A stretch of DNA of 46,294 bases from an uncultured Pseudomonadota bacterium (GTDB lineage Bacteria > Pseudomonadota > Gammaproteobacteria > Methylococcales > Methylomonadaceae). The notes under the pieces were generated by a model, which was not told the origin of the DNA, did no database searches, and saw only the letters and a program-made list of their open reading frames with translations. The stretch is taken from assembly GCA_903918375.1 (NCBI GenBank), contig CAIXED010000006.1:1-46294 (forward strand), written 5' to 3'. Made by a program: the position numbers and the translations under genes. Positions 17,582-28,083 of the stretch are shown piece after piece. Within the stretch, counting starts at the first letter, position 1. Each line of letters opens with the position of its first letter.

Positions 17582-19435
17582 ATGAAGAAGCCTGTAAAAA
17601 GCTGGCTGCTTGCATCAACTGTAGCTACTTTACTTGCTGCACCCACTGTCTCTACTGCTAACAGCGACCTTGAAAAGTTGACACAAAACCCTGCTAACTG
17701 GGCAACTTGGGGTGGTGATTACGCAGGTACTCGTTATAGCCAGCTGTCGCAAATTAACGCTCAAAACGTTAAAACCTTGCAACCTGCTTGGTCTTTCTCA
17801 ACCGGCGTTCTACGTGGTCATGAGGGCGGTCCTTTGGTTGTTAACGGCGTTTTGTTCATTCACACTCCGTTCCCTAACACTGTTTACGCGATTGACCAAA
17901 AAACCAAAGCAGTTATTTGGGAATTCACACCAACCATGGATGCTGACGTTACTATCCCTGTAATGTGCTGCGATACCGTTAACCGTGGTTTAGCTTATGG
18001 CGACGGCAAAATTTTCTTGCAACAATCTGACACCGTTTTAACCGCTTTGGATGCCAAAACCGGTAAACGTGTATGGAGCGTTCAAAACGGCGACCCAAAA
18101 TTGGGTATGACCAACACCAACGCACCTATCGTTGTTAAAGACAAAGTTATCACTGGTATTTCTGGTGGTGAGTTTGGCGTTCGTGGTTTCTTGGCTGCTT
18201 ATGACATCCGTTCAGGCAAATTAGCTTGGAAAGGTTACAGCATGGGTCCAGATAAAGACACCTTGTTGAAAGCTGGCAAATCTACAACTTGGGAAAACGG
18301 CAAAGTGACTCCAGTTGGCGCTGATTCAGGTACTAGCACTTGGAAAGGTGACCAATGGAAAATCGGTGGCGGTACAACTTGGGGCTGGTACTCTTACGAC
18401 CCTAAATTGAACTTGGTTTACTACGGCTCAGGTAACCCTTCTACTTGGAACCCAGTACAACGTCCAGGCGACAACAAATGGTCTATGTCATTGTGGGCTC
18501 GTGACGCTGACACCGGTGAAGTTAAATGGGTTTACCAAATGACTCCACACGATGAGTGGGATTATGACGGTATCAACGAAACCGTTTTGGTTGACCAAGA
18601 AGTTAAAGGCAAAATGCACAAAACTATCGTGCATTTCGACCGTAACGGTTTTGGCTACACCTTGGATCGTGAAACGGGTGAATTGTTAGTTGCTGAAAAA
18701 TTCGACAAATCAGTTAACTGGGCTTCTCACGTTGATTTGAAATCTGGCCGTCCAGCAGTTGTGCCAGAATTCTCAACCGAACACCAAGGTGAAGACGTTA
18801 ACACTGTTGGTACTTGCCCAGCAGCGTTAGGTTCTAAAAACCAACAACCTGTTTCTTACTCTCCACAAACTGGCTTGTTCTACATCTCAGGCAACCACTT
18901 GTGCATGGAGTACGAACCATTTGAAGTAACTTACACAGCAGGTCAACCTTATGTAGGTGCTACTTTGTCTATGATGCCAGCAGGCGCTGACGTTATCACA
19001 GGCAAAAAAGACGACTCTACTAACTTGGGTCAATTCACTGCGTATGACGCTAAAACTGGCAAAATCGCTTGGTCAAACAAAGAACAATTCTCTGTATGGT
19101 CAGGTTCAGTTGCTACCGCTGGCGGCGTTGTATTCTACGGTACCTTAGAAGGTTACTTGAAAGCGGTTGACGCTAAAACTGGTAAAGAATTGTACAAATT
19201 CAAAACCCCTTCTGGCATCATCGGTAACGTTAATACTTGGGAATTCGAAGGCAAACAATACGTTGGCGTTCTTTCAGGTATCGGCGGTTGGGCAGGTATC
19301 GGTATCGCAGCTGGTCTTGACGACGGCTCATCATCAACCAACTCAGAAGGTTTGGGTGCGGTTGGTGCGTACAGAAGCTTAAGCTCTTACACCAAATTGG
19401 GCGGTACATTGACTGTATTCGCTTTGCCTAACTAA
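17582..19435 (+). CDS. xoxF: Lanthanide-dependent PQQ methanol dehydrogenase XoxF
   Basis: XoxF oxidises methanol in the periplasm with pyrroloquinoline quinone, passing electrons to a cytochrome c. The 617-residue precursor has a signal peptide probably cleaved after VSTA near residue 26. An eight-bladed propeller is indicated by repeated Trp-docking motifs (AKTGKxxW). Diagnostic residues are the vicinal disulfide Cys129-Cys130 and metal ligands Glu197 (GGEFG) and Asn285 (GSGNPS). Asp327 and Asp329 lie in HDEWDYDG; the second aspartate is the hallmark of lanthanide-dependent enzymes, where calcium-dependent MxaF has alanine. Codon choice appears strongly biased. xoxJ follows after a terminator. 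It most resembles the XoxF5 clade, though clade assignment needs a tree. Confidence 0.97.
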   Translation: MKKPVKSWLLASTVATLLAAPTVSTANSDLEKLTQNPANWATWGGDYAGTRYSQLSQINAQNVKTLQPAWSFSTGVLRGHEGGPLVVNGVLFIHTPFPNTVYAIDQKTKAVIWEFTPTMDADVTIPVMCCDTVNRGLAYGDGKIFLQQSDTVLTALDAKTGKRVWSVQNGDPKLGMTNTNAPIVVKDKVITGISGGEFGVRGFLAAYDIRSGKLAWKGYSMGPDKDTLLKAGKSTTWENGKVTPVGADSGTSTWKGDQWKIGGGTTWGWYSYDPKLNLVYYGSGNPSTWNPVQRPGDNKWSMSLWARDADTGEVKWVYQMTPHDEWDYDGINETVLVDQEVKGKMHKTIVHFDRNGFGYTLDRETGELLVAEKFDKSVNWASHVDLKSGRPAVVPEFSTEHQGEDVNTVGTCPAALGSKNQQPVSYSPQTGLFYISGNHLCMEYEPFEVTYTAGQPYVGATLSMMPAGADVITGKKDDSTNLGQFTAYDAKTGKIAWSNKEQFSVWSGSVATAGGVVFYGTLEGYLKAVDAKTGKELYKFKTPSGIIGNVNTWEFEGKQYVGVLSGIGGWAGIGIAAGLDDGSSSTNSEGLGAVGAYRSLSSYTKLGGTLTVFALPN

Positions 19436-19464
19436 TTTCTAAGCAATTAGATTTTAAGTAAAGC

Positions 19465-19498
19465 AAGCCTTGGTCGAGCAATCGGCCAAGGCTTTTTT
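19465..19498 (+). terminator. Rho-independent terminator between xoxF and xoxJ
   Basis: Perfect arms AAGCCTTGG and CCAAGGCTT surround a 12-base loop and are followed by a T-run. The hairpin lies 30 bp after the xoxF stop and about 30 bp before the xoxJ ATG. It probably lets only part of transcription continue into xoxJ, giving much more XoxF than XoxJ. Confidence 0.9.
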
Positions 19499-19529
19499 AT
19501 GCATAGTCACTCGCTAACAGGAATCTGCA

Positions 19530-20387
19530 ATGAAAACATCTTCGACAGCTTCGAAACTATTATTGCTAGCAAGCATTGCTACATTCAGCACCAATATCTA
19601 CGCTGAAGACAAATTCAAAGTCTGCGCCGATCCAACCAACCCGCCCTACTCCACTAAAGAACAAACCGGCTACGAAAATAAAATCGCCGCTTTACTGGCT
19701 GAACAATTAGGCCAAGCGGTTGAATACACTTGGTTACCCGATCGAATTGGTTTCATTCGCAACACTTTAAAAGCCGAAAACGATAACGGCCAAGGTTTTA
19801 AATGCGATGTCGTAATGGGCGTACCGGTAGGTTTTGAATTAACTGACACGACTAAAGCTTATCTGCATTCGACATACGTTTTATTAATCGCTAAAGGTCG
19901 CGGCTGGGATAACATCAAAGAAGCCTCACAACTCACTCAGCTGGAACCACAAAAACAAGAAAAACTAAAAATCGCCATGTTCGACCGTGGCCCAGGCACC
20001 ACTTGGTTGCAACAAAATGGCTTGCTGGAACAAGGTGTGCCATACCAAAGCATGACCGGCGACAGCGAGCATAACGTTGCTATGCAAATCGAAAACGATT
20101 TACGCAACGGTAAAATAGATATGGTGATTTTGTGGGGGCCGATGGCAGCTTATGTGCAAACCCACGACGCAAAAGACAGTTACATTGCCATCCCAATGCA
20201 ATCAACAGCCGATATAAAATTTGATTTCTCAATTGCAATGGGCGTGCGCCAAAGCGATGGCAAGCGCAAACAGCTGTTAAATGATTTGATTGATAAAAAT
20301 AAAGACAAAATTGCAGCGATTATTGCCAGCTACAAGATTCCACAATTGCCTATTCCTGTAGCTCCGGCTAAAAAGGATGATGACTAA
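19530..20387 (+). CDS. xoxJ: XoxJ/MxaJ-family periplasmic binding protein
   Basis: This 285-residue protein belongs to the solute-binding-like family that accompanies PQQ methanol dehydrogenases and is thought to help activate them. A signal peptide ending near NIYA (residue 25) sends it to the periplasm. The mature N-terminus KVCADPTNPPYSTKEQTGYE and the segments EYTWLPDRIGFIRNTL and CDVVMGVPVGFE are typical of MxaJ/XoxJ. AGGAA precedes the ATG. Directly following xoxF gives strong support to the name. No gene for the partner cytochrome (xoxG) lies in this window. Confidence 0.93.
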   Translation: MKTSSTASKLLLLASIATFSTNIYAEDKFKVCADPTNPPYSTKEQTGYENKIAALLAEQLGQAVEYTWLPDRIGFIRNTLKAENDNGQGFKCDVVMGVPVGFELTDTTKAYLHSTYVLLIAKGRGWDNIKEASQLTQLEPQKQEKLKIAMFDRGPGTTWLQQNGLLEQGVPYQSMTGDSEHNVAMQIENDLRNGKIDMVILWGPMAAYVQTHDAKDSYIAIPMQSTADIKFDFSIAMGVRQSDGKRKQLLNDLIDKNKDKIAAIIASYKIPQLPIPVAPAKKDDD

Positions 20388-20555
20388 CCTTTTATGATTA
20401 ATTGCTAGCCAATTAAGGCTTTTCCGTTCGTCCTAAGCTTGTCGAAGGATGAGCGAAAAAGCCGAGGGTGTCCGCAACCGCCGTTCATGCTTCGACCTTG
20501 CTCAGCACGAACGGCTTAACTTATAAGCAAGATTTAGAAACAATATCGCCAATTT
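20388..20555. other. Non-coding gap after xoxJ holding a dispersed repeat
   Basis: Apart from the inverted repeat at 20424-20514, I see no gene or clear promoter in this stretch. Together with the small coding frame that follows, it fills the gap between xoxJ and malQ. Confidence 0.6.
20424..20514. repeat. Inverted repeat of the same family as the 1-342 repeats
   Basis: The arms open with CCGTTCGTCCTAAGCTTGTC and close with GCTCAGCACGAACGG, giving an imperfect long hairpin. The arms match those in the repeats at 16-93 and 209-286. Its place after xoxJ suggests it may end or stabilise the xox transcript. Confidence 0.8.
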
Positions 20556-20717
20556 ATGAATACTGCCAGTGTCCGAGACTTACGCGAGATGGAATTACGC
20601 ATCGAGTCAAAAATAGACAAAGTAACTTCAGACCTTAAAGTCGATTTAATTAAATGGATGGCAGGTTCTCTGATTGCTCAAGCGGCTGTGATAGCTACCT
20701 TGGTAAAACTGCTTTAA
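20556..20717 (+). CDS. 53-residue coiled-coil/membrane mini-protein (DUF1640-like tail)
   Basis: A short frame encodes a protein starting MNTASVRDLREMELRIESK. A charged amphipathic helix (residues 8-30) is followed by a hydrophobic helix (GSLIAQAAVIATLVKLL, 37-53). This arrangement strongly resembles the C-terminal end of CCDC90/DUF1640-type proteins, which end in a coiled coil plus one membrane helix. The N-terminal part of that family is absent, so it may be a remnant or a true small protein. There is no obvious ribosome site. Its stop overlaps the malQ stop on the opposite strand. Confidence 0.6.
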   Translation: MNTASVRDLREMELRIESKIDKVTSDLKVDLIKWMAGSLIAQAAVIATLVKLL

Positions 20718-22195
20718 ACAACCGCCCGCCCAAACACTTTCACCTTATGCGCCACAAATCCCGCCATTTCAGGCGCCAGTTGCGACCAGTTAAATGACCA
20801 ACGCCAATTACCTTCCACTGTCCCCGGCGTGTTCATTCGATCCACCGAACCCAATCGCAATAAATCCTGCATTGGAATAATCGCTAAATTAGCCACCGAA
20901 GCCATAGCCGCATGAATTAAGGCATCGGGCATTGGCAAACTCGACCATCCCAGATAATCATAAATCCCCTGCTTTTCGCCATCCGCCAAGCTATCAAACC
21001 AACCCAAGGTCGTATCATTATCATGGGTGCCGGTATAAACCACGCAATTATGCGGATAGTTACTCGGTAAATAAGGATTGCCACTATTGCCGTCAAAGGC
21101 GAATTGCAGAATTTTCATCCCAGGCAAACCAAACTCATCGCGCAACGCTTCCACTTCATCAGTAATAATGCCCAAATCTTCGGCAATTAACGACAAATGC
21201 GGTAAAGCGGTTTGAATTGCCTGTAATAAGGCCGCTCCAGGCGCTTTAACCCACGATCCGTTAATCGCCGTCTCTTCATCTCCTGGAATCTCCCACGCCG
21301 CCTCAAAGCCTCTGAAATGATCGATACGCAAAATATCAAATAATTGATATTGGCTTTCCAATCGTTCCAGCCACCATTTAAAACCGGTTTGTTGCAGATA
21401 ATCCCAATCGTAATGCGGATTACCCCAGCGCTGACCGTTTTCTGAAAAATAATCGGGCGGCACACCGGCCACTACATCCATTTCACCAGCTTGATTTAAC
21501 TTAAACACCTGTCGATTAGCCCAAACATCGGCACTATCGTAAGCAACAAAAATTGGAATATCACCGAACAACAATACATTCTTGCTTTGCGCGTAAGCTT
21601 TAAGCTCTGCCCATTGTTTAAAAAACACATATTGCTCAAACTTGATGCTATCCATCGCTGTTTTTAGCAAATGCTTGGACTCATTCAGAGAGGCTGCTTC
21701 ACGTTGCTTTAAACCTTCTGGCCATTGATTCCAGCTTTGGTGACCAAACAAATTACGAAGAGCAATAAATAAAGCAAAATCATCCAGCCAACTGGCTTTC
21801 TCAAGGCAGAATTTTTGAAAATCTCCATGATCAGCTAATTGCGCGTGAGACTGGAAACCAAAAAAGGCTTTGCTTAATAAACAAGTTTTGCCGCAAGCAT
21901 TACCCGACTGACAATCAACACAGGCTTCTGCTGCTTCTAACCAGCCTTTATCAACCAACCAGTCGATACTAATTAGGGCAGGATTACCGGCATGAGCGGA
22001 TAGACATTGATAAGGCGAACCATCACCGTGCGGCATCCCCAAAGGTAAGGTTTGCCAGACGGTAATGCCAATATCATGAAGAAAATTAACAAAATTATAA
22101 GCTTCCTTACCTAAATCGCCGCCTCCTCCCAAATTAGGCAAAGAAGTAATATGCAATAGCACACCAGCACGACGTTTATCCAAGAGAGCGCTCAT
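20714..22195 (-). CDS. malQ: 4-alpha-glucanotransferase (amylomaltase)
   Basis: MalQ transfers stretches of alpha-1,4-glucan between chains and works in the cytoplasm in glycogen and maltodextrin turnover. The 493-residue product is a GH77 enzyme. It opens RRAGVLLHITSLP and has the catalytic nucleophile region LRIDHFRGF near residue 290, the acid/base region AEDLG near 340 and GTHDNDTTLGW near 390. A cysteine-rich segment (CVDCQSGNACGKTC, about 92-105) in the N-terminal part is worth noting and might bind metal. It lies 95 bases after glgC on the same strand and is probably co-transcribed. Its end meets the mini-protein gene. Confidence 0.95.
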   Translation of the reverse strand: MSALLDKRRAGVLLHITSLPNLGGGGDLGKEAYNFVNFLHDIGITVWQTLPLGMPHGDGSPYQCLSAHAGNPALISIDWLVDKGWLEAAEACVDCQSGNACGKTCLLSKAFFGFQSHAQLADHGDFQKFCLEKASWLDDFALFIALRNLFGHQSWNQWPEGLKQREAASLNESKHLLKTAMDSIKFEQYVFFKQWAELKAYAQSKNVLLFGDIPIFVAYDSADVWANRQVFKLNQAGEMDVVAGVPPDYFSENGQRWGNPHYDWDYLQQTGFKWWLERLESQYQLFDILRIDHFRGFEAAWEIPGDEETAINGSWVKAPGAALLQAIQTALPHLSLIAEDLGIITDEVEALRDEFGLPGMKILQFAFDGNSGNPYLPSNYPHNCVVYTGTHDNDTTLGWFDSLADGEKQGIYDYLGWSSLPMPDALIHAAMASVANLAIIPMQDLLRLGSVDRMNTPGTVEGNWRWSFNWSQLAPEMAGFVAHKVKVFGRAVV

Positions 22196-22290
22196 AATTT
22201 GCCTATATCAACAGATTAAAAGAATGGCCTTAGCCATTTGTAACAGCAAGAGGGACGAGCAAAACGCGGGCAATCCTTTGCCCAATCGAG

Positions 22291-23571
22291 TTACCTGACG
22301 TAATGTCTGCGTTGGCCTAGCATTTCTGCTGTCACCAACACCACGCCGCCTTTACTCACATAAAAACGTTTTTCATCTTCAGCTCTATCCTCACCAATGA
22401 TAGTGCCTTCAGGAATTTGACAGCCTTTTTCAATGATCGCTTTAGTGATACGGCAATTTCTACCAATATCGACATCCGGCATCACCACTGAATCTTTAAC
22501 GATACTGTAAGAATTGACGCGAACTTGTGAAAACAATAGCGAATGTTTAACCGTTGAACCAGAGATGACACAGCCACCGGAAACCATAGAATCAATCGCT
22601 TGGCCGCGTCTATCATCATCATCAAACACAAATTTAGCTGGTGGCGTTTGCGCTTGATAAGTCCAGATCGGCCAATTGTTATCGTACAAATTCAAATCAG
22701 GTTTAACCCCAATCAATTCCATATTAGCCGACCAATAGGCATCAATGGTGCCCACATCGCGCCAGTAACTTTGATGACCGCTTTGTAGATCCAAGAATGG
22801 ATAGGCATTAACCCGATATTTATCAATCACCGCTGGAATAATATCTTTACCAAAATCACGACTAGAGTTCGGTGTATCAGCATCTTTAATCAACTGTTCA
22901 AACAAGAACGCCGCATTAAAAATATAAATACCCATCGAAGCTAACGCGGTATCTTCACGGCCTGGCATTTTCGGTGGATTTTCTGGTTTTTCGACGAAAG
23001 CTTTAACTCGGCGATTTTGATCAACATCCATCACCCCAAATTCTTTAGCATCTTCCAAAGGTACTTCGATACAGCCAATGGTTAAGTCCGCTTCATTGGC
23101 TACGTGGTCGGCCAACATCGCGGAATAATCCATTTTGTAAATATGATCACCAGCCAACACCAAAATGAACTCAGGATTACGGCTACGCAAAATGTCGATG
23201 TTTTGGAAAATCGCATCGGCAGTACCTTGATACCAAGAATGTTCATCGTGACGTTGCTGAGCAGGCATTAAATCCACATACTCACCGAACTCGCCGCGTA
23301 AAAAGCCCCAGCCTTGTTGAATATGTCTAATCAAAGAATCGGCTTTGTACTGAGTCAGAATGCCAATTTTACGAATGTCAGAATTGATACAGTTTGATAA
23401 TGGAAAATCGATAATCCGAAATTTGCCACCAAATGGCACCGCTGGCTTTGCGCGCCAATCGGTCATGGCTTTAAGCCTAGAACCGCGGCCACCCGCTAAA
23501 ATCAGGGCAATGGTGTTACGAGTCAGATCATTAACCCGTCTTTGTTGTTTTTGTGGTTCCCCAACTGACAT
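22291..23571 (-). CDS. glgC: Glucose-1-phosphate adenylyltransferase
   Basis: GlgC makes ADP-glucose from ATP and glucose 1-phosphate, the controlled first step of bacterial glycogen synthesis. The 426-residue protein has the nucleotide-binding loop GGRGSRLK at residues 27-34, followed by [19 protein letters not shown]. The substrate site includes FVEKPENPP. The C-terminal part is a left-handed beta-helix domain ([20 protein letters not shown]). The ATG at 23571 has an AAGGA site. It diverges from glgB across 210 bases, so the whole pathway may share regulation. Confidence 0.97.
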   Translation of the reverse strand: MSVGEPQKQQRRVNDLTRNTIALILAGGRGSRLKAMTDWRAKPAVPFGGKFRIIDFPLSNCINSDIRKIGILTQYKADSLIRHIQQGWGFLRGEFGEYVDLMPAQQRHDEHSWYQGTADAIFQNIDILRSRNPEFILVLAGDHIYKMDYSAMLADHVANEADLTIGCIEVPLEDAKEFGVMDVDQNRRVKAFVEKPENPPKMPGREDTALASMGIYIFNAAFLFEQLIKDADTPNSSRDFGKDIIPAVIDKYRVNAYPFLDLQSGHQSYWRDVGTIDAYWSANMELIGVKPDLNLYDNNWPIWTYQAQTPPAKFVFDDDDRRGQAIDSMVSGGCVISGSTVKHSLLFSQVRVNSYSIVKDSVVMPDVDIGRNCRITKAIIEKGCQIPEGTIIGEDRAEDEKRFYVSKGGVVLVTAEMLGQRRHYVR

Positions 23572-23781
23572 TCTCTCATCCTTCCAAATTTAGGTAATTA
23601 TCGCTGCCAAAAAACCAATTTCTAACAGCTTGGTATCGACTTTCGCTTGCCGCGTAGAGCCATTATCGTTACTCTTGGATAAAAAGTAAAAATAAGCGGT
23701 TCGACGCTGTGAATTCTGACTTTTCATGAACTCACCGACTCTTTCCAAAAAACAAACTCACTATAACTGAGGCGTTACAAA
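23572..23781. promoter_or_regulatory. Divergent glgC/glgB promoter region
   Basis: This 210-base gap separates the two glycogen operons. Ribosome sites are visible on both sides: AAGGA for glgC and TGAGG for glgB. TATAAC at 23762-23767 is too close to the glgB start to be assigned with confidence. No clear operator was found. Confidence 0.5.
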
Positions 23782-25968
23782 ATGACCAAGCCAAGCACCA
23801 AAAACCTGCTTGATTCAGACTTCATCAAAATTACTGAAGCCAAACATCACGACCCGTTCAGTGTCTTAGGCCGCCATACTCAAAACGGCAAAACCGTGAT
23901 TCGCGCCTATTTGCCTTACGCCGAAACCGTCCAAATCGATGGCGAAACAGCGCCAATGCAAAGACTGCCCGATAGTGATTTTTTTGAATACTATCCACAA
24001 CAAACACTTGCCGAGCATTACCAATTCAATTGGACCGATAAAAGCGCTCAACAACATCAAAGCATTGACCCTTACAGCTTTGGTCTGATTTTGCCAGAAT
24101 TTGACCGCCATTTATTTGCCGAAGGTCAACATTGGCACATTTATCAACAACTGGGTGCCCATCTAAAAACCATTGATGGCATTGATGGCGTCTATTTCGC
24201 GGTTTGGGCACCCAACGCCCAACGCATTAGCGTAGTCGGTGAATTTAACCACTGGGACGGTCGCTGCCACCCGATGCGTAATTTAGGCGGTTGCGGCATT
24301 TGGGAATTATTTATTCCTGGCCTAAGCGCTGGTTGCTTATACAAATTTGAAATTCTTAATCGCGACAGCGGCCAAGTCTTGGTTAAAACCGACCCATACG
24401 GCCAACAATTTGAGTTCCGCCCGCAAACCGCTGCCGTGGTCACCAATCCTAATCAATATAAATGGGCTGATGACACTTGGCTAAGCCAACGCCAAAAACG
24501 CGATTGGCTACATGAGCCCATGTCGATTTACGAAGTGCATTTAGGCTCATGGCAACGTGACAGCCGAGGCAACTTCCTCAACTACCGCCAATTAGCCGAT
24601 CAACTGATTCCTTACGCCAAAAACTTAGGTTTTACTCATATCGAGCTATTGCCAATTACCGAACACCCTCTCGATGCCTCATGGGGCTATCAAACTACCG
24701 GCTACTTCGCCCCCACCAGCCGCCACGGTAGCCCTGATGATTTTCGTTACTTTGTCGATAGCTGCCACCAAAACGGCATTGGCGTGATTTTAGACTGGGT
24801 GCCAGCGCATTTCCCGAAAGACGCTTTCGGATTGGCACGCTTTGACGGTAGCCCACTTTACGAACACGAAGACCCACGCAAAGGCGAACACCGCGACTGG
24901 GGCACTTTGATTTACAACTACAGCCGCAACGAAGTGAAAAACTTTTTGCTGGCCAGTGCGGTATTTTGGCTACAAGAATTTCACTTAGACGGTCTGCGCG
25001 TCGATGCCGTGGCCTCAATGCTGTATCTGGATTATTCACGCGAAGCCGACGATTGGGTGCCAAATATGTACGGTGGCAACGAAAACCTCGAAGCTATCGA
25101 CTTCTTGCGCCACTTAAACAGCGTCACCCACCAGCAACTGCCTGGCACCGTGATCATGGCGGAAGAATCGACCTCATGGCCACAAGTCACCCGCCCCACT
25201 TGGACTGGCGGCTTAGGTTTCTCGATGAAATGGAACATGGGCTGGATGCACGATATTTTGGCCTACATGCAGCAGCAACCGATACACCGCGCCTATCATC
25301 ACGACCAACTGACTTTTGGCCTGTTATATGCGTTTAGTGAAAACTTTATCCTACCGTTCTCGCATGACGAAGTGGTGCATGGCAAAGGTTCATTACTGAA
25401 TAAAATGCCCGGTGACGAATGGCAACGCTTTGCCAATTTGCGCTTGCTTTACACCTTGATGTTTACCTATCCGGGTAAAAAACTGCTATTTATGGGCAGC
25501 GAATTCGCCCAAGGCACCGAATGGGGCTTTAACCGCAGCTTAGACTGGTATTTGCTACAGTTCCCTCATCATCAAGGGATGCAAACCTTAGTCAAAGACC
25601 TAAACCAGCTCTACACATCTCAACCCGCCTTATATCAACACGATTTTGAAGGCCAAGGTTTTGAATGGATAGACTGCCATGATGTACAGCAATCGGTGAT
25701 TAGCTATCGCCGTAAATCAGCCGATGAAGACTTAATCGTGATTCTTAACTTTACCCCAGTGCCACGCCAGGAATATCGAATTGGCGTACCAGCAGCAGGT
25801 AGTTACACCACAATTTTTAACTCCGATTCGCAGTATTACGATGGTAGTAATGTTGGCAACGCCATCAGCGTTTCCGAACCAATTGCATGGATGAATCAAA
25901 CCGACTCAATTACTGTGACCCTGCCGCCGTTGGCTGGCATCATCTTAAAATTGTCATCACCATTATGA
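23782..25968 (+). CDS. glgB: 1,4-alpha-glucan branching enzyme
   Basis: GlgB introduces alpha-1,6 branches into glycogen. The 728-residue protein has the full bacterial layout: an N-terminal carbohydrate-binding module with DPFSVLGRH, a second CBM48 domain around [13 protein letters not shown], the GH13 barrel and a C-terminal beta domain. Catalytic residues are visible as Asp407 in [11 protein letters not shown] and Glu461 in MAEEST, with the transition-state region [11 protein letters not shown] near residue 530. ATG 23782 follows TGAGG. Its stop overlaps the glgA start as ATGA, so the two genes are translationally coupled. Confidence 0.97.
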   Translation: MTKPSTKNLLDSDFIKITEAKHHDPFSVLGRHTQNGKTVIRAYLPYAETVQIDGETAPMQRLPDSDFFEYYPQQTLAEHYQFNWTDKSAQQHQSIDPYSFGLILPEFDRHLFAEGQHWHIYQQLGAHLKTIDGIDGVYFAVWAPNAQRISVVGEFNHWDGRCHPMRNLGGCGIWELFIPGLSAGCLYKFEILNRDSGQVLVKTDPYGQQFEFRPQTAAVVTNPNQYKWADDTWLSQRQKRDWLHEPMSIYEVHLGSWQRDSRGNFLNYRQLADQLIPYAKNLGFTHIELLPITEHPLDASWGYQTTGYFAPTSRHGSPDDFRYFVDSCHQNGIGVILDWVPAHFPKDAFGLARFDGSPLYEHEDPRKGEHRDWGTLIYNYSRNEVKNFLLASAVFWLQEFHLDGLRVDAVASMLYLDYSREADDWVPNMYGGNENLEAIDFLRHLNSVTHQQLPGTVIMAEESTSWPQVTRPTWTGGLGFSMKWNMGWMHDILAYMQQQPIHRAYHHDQLTFGLLYAFSENFILPFSHDEVVHGKGSLLNKMPGDEWQRFANLRLLYTLMFTYPGKKLLFMGSEFAQGTEWGFNRSLDWYLLQFPHHQGMQTLVKDLNQLYTSQPALYQHDFEGQGFEWIDCHDVQQSVISYRRKSADEDLIVILNFTPVPRQEYRIGVPAAGSYTTIFNSDSQYYDGSNVGNAISVSEPIAWMNQTDSITVTLPPLAGIILKLSSPL

Positions 25969-27395
25969 AAAAAATCCTGTTCGCCAGTAGCGAAACCCAT
26001 CCCTTAATCAAAACCGGTGGCTTAGCCGATGTTGCTGGCAGCTTGCCTGCCGCTTTATCAGAATTAGGCCAAGATATTCGGATTATCATGCCGAATTACC
26101 AAGCGATTAAACACCAACAACCCTGCCGGCAACTGGGTTCTATCATGGTTAATAATTGTGAGGTTCAGCTATTAGAAACCGTGCTACCCGATACCGAGGT
26201 CACGGTTTGGCTAGTCGATTACCCGCCGTTTTTTGACTTCCCAGGCAATCCCTACGTCGATGCCAATGGCGAAGCTTGGCCGGATATTGCCGACCGCTTT
26301 GCACTGTTTTGCCGGATTGTCAACGAAGTCGCCATGAACCGCACTGGCCTTGATTGGCAGCCCGACGTCGTGCATTGCAACGACTGGCAAACCGGCTTAG
26401 TGCCGGCCTTGTTGTCATTAGAAAGCCAACGCCCAGCAACGGTTTTCACCATCCACAACATGGCCTACCAAGGCAGTTTCAACCACAACACCTACGTCCA
26501 GCTCAATTTGCCCGGCCAGCTCTGGCATCCAGCCGGTTTGGAATATCACGGCATGATGTCGTTCATTAAAGGCGGCTTGGCGTTTGCCGACCGGATTACC
26601 ACCGTCAGCCCCACCTACGCCCAAGAAATTCAAACTGCGGAATTTGGTTATGGTTTAGAAGGTTTACTCAGCTATCGCCAAGACAAACTCACCGGCATCA
26701 TCAACGGCATCGACACCGCCATCTGGAATCCTGCCACCGACACCAGCCTGCCACAGCCTTACAGCGCCAGCAAATTAGCCGATAAACAAAGCAACAAAAC
26801 CGCCTTGCAACAACGCATGGGTTTACCGGTTGACGAAAAAATCCCGCTATTTGGCTTGATTGGTCGCTTAGTCGAGCAAAAAGGCATCGATTTAGTGTTA
26901 AGTTGTTTAGCGGAAATGGTCGAAATGCCGCTGCAATTTGTCTTACTCGGCAGCGGCGACAAAGCTTATGAGCAACAGCTACAAGCCTTTGCCAGCCAAT
27001 ACCCCGACAAAATCGCCATTAACATCGGCTACAACGAAAGCTTGGCGCATCAAATCGAAGCTGGCGTTGATGTCTTCCTAATGCCCTCACGCTTTGAGCC
27101 CTGCGGCCTTAACCAAATGTACAGCCAACGCTACGGCACCCTGCCCATCGTTCGCAAAACCGGGGGCTTAGCCGATACCGTCATCGACGCCCTGCCCCAC
27201 ACCCTCAATACCGCGACTGGCATTGTGTTCAACGATGCTAATCCATCCGCATTAATGGAAGCCATCAAACGCAGCTTGGTGTTATTCGACAACAAAAGCC
27301 ACTGGAAAAAAATCCAACGCAACGCGATGGCAAAAGACTTTTCCTGGCAAAACAGCGCTAATCAATATTTGGTGCTTTATCAGCAGTTGAATTAA
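25965..27395 (+). CDS. glgA: Glycogen synthase (ADP-glucose type)
   Basis: GlgA (GT5 family) extends alpha-1,4-glucan chains using the ADP-glucose made by GlgC. The 476-residue protein opens [20 protein letters not shown], with the ADP-glucose-binding KTGGLADV at residues 16-23. The C-terminal Rossmann domain has [10 protein letters not shown] and the catalytic-site segment [22 protein letters not shown] 25965 overlaps the glgB stop (ATGA). A frame extending upstream into glgB to 25887 exists, but the family N-terminus fits the internal ATG. No terminator is evident before 27475. Confidence 0.96.
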   Translation: MKKILFASSETHPLIKTGGLADVAGSLPAALSELGQDIRIIMPNYQAIKHQQPCRQLGSIMVNNCEVQLLETVLPDTEVTVWLVDYPPFFDFPGNPYVDANGEAWPDIADRFALFCRIVNEVAMNRTGLDWQPDVVHCNDWQTGLVPALLSLESQRPATVFTIHNMAYQGSFNHNTYVQLNLPGQLWHPAGLEYHGMMSFIKGGLAFADRITTVSPTYAQEIQTAEFGYGLEGLLSYRQDKLTGIINGIDTAIWNPATDTSLPQPYSASKLADKQSNKTALQQRMGLPVDEKIPLFGLIGRLVEQKGIDLVLSCLAEMVEMPLQFVLLGSGDKAYEQQLQAFASQYPDKIAINIGYNESLAHQIEAGVDVFLMPSRFEPCGLNQMYSQRYGTLPIVRKTGGLADTVIDALPHTLNTATGIVFNDANPSALMEAIKRSLVLFDNKSHWKKIQRNAMAKDFSWQNSANQYLVLYQQLN

Positions 27396-27474
27396 GTTGT
27401 TGAACCAAAGTAAATCAATAACTGATGTTACCCCGTGTTTCATACTAAAAAACCAATACCTGTTTAAGCTTTGA

Positions 27475-27542
27475 TTTTGTCATTCCGTAAGAATAAGTGC
27501 TTCAATACATTTAAAGCAAAGGGCTCCTACGGGATGACAAAA
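27475..27542. repeat. Long imperfect inverted repeat after glgA
   Basis: The outer arms TTTTGTCATTCCGTA and TACGGGATGACAAAA pair with one mismatch around a 38-base interior, which itself holds a weak GCTT/AAGC stem. It resembles the GTCATTCC-type dispersed palindromes of many bacteria and may serve as the transcription end for glgBA. The rest of the gap 27396-27625 shows nothing else. Confidence 0.7.
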
Positions 27543-27625
27543 CAAAATTTGGCATTAGCTTCACCACCCCAATTAATAGATAATCAGGTATCATTTATTT
27601 ATTAAACCATCAAAAGATTGCCGTT

Positions 27626-28075
27626 ATGACTCAGCTAACCGATACCATTGACCATGCAACACTCGAAAAACTCGCTGAGGCCGGCACATTACGCGGCGCA
27701 ATCGTGGTGGGTCAATTGGGTGGCTGGGGCTTGATTATTCAATACGGTAATACCGAAAAAGCCTTGGCAGCCAAGGCCAAACGCGGGGTAATGCGGATTT
27801 TCAAGAAATTTGAAACACTGGTCGCTTATTTAAAAGCACTCGGCATTCATCAATATGTTGTCGATGCCAGCGGATTTAACCCAAGCCAATCTAATCGCAC
27901 GGACGCAACAGAACGCCTAAAAAAAGCCCACCAAGCCGCTGCCTATAACGACTGGCTCAATGCTCAAGTTCAAGAAGCCATTGACGATAACCAGCCTAAT
28001 ATTTCCCATCAGCAAGTGATGACCGATTGGCAAAAACAACGCGCGGCATTATTAAAACAAGCTGAATCTGTATGA
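27626..28075 (+). CDS. Probable antitoxin partner of the RelE/ParE protein
   Basis: This 149-residue protein lies 8 bases before a RelE/ParE-type toxin gene on the same strand. The segment AGTLRGAIVVGQLGGWGLII followed by RIFKKFETLVAYLKALGIHQY forms a compact N-terminal domain. The C-terminal third (about 92-149) is helical and charged (ERLKKAHQAAAYNDWLNAQV, DWQKQRAALLKQAES), as expected for a toxin-binding tail. It is longer than most RelB/ParD antitoxins. The N-terminal domain recalls proteins found upstream of RelE genes in other proteobacteria. Function is inferred from context. Confidence 0.65.
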   Translation: MTQLTDTIDHATLEKLAEAGTLRGAIVVGQLGGWGLIIQYGNTEKALAAKAKRGVMRIFKKFETLVAYLKALGIHQYVVDASGFNPSQSNRTDATERLKKAHQAAAYNDWLNAQVQEAIDDNQPNISHQQVMTDWQKQRAALLKQAESV

Positions 28076-28083
28076 GGTAATCG

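Noticed and set aside
24966-25337. 123-residue Arg-rich plus-strand frame inside glgB
   Set aside because: Out-of-frame shadow of a well-conserved gene with arginine bias typical of shifted frames.
25887-25964. Upstream extension of glgA inside glgB
   Set aside because: Glycogen synthases begin with the [10 protein letters not shown]-type strand, and ATG 25965 makes a classic ATGA overlap with glgB.
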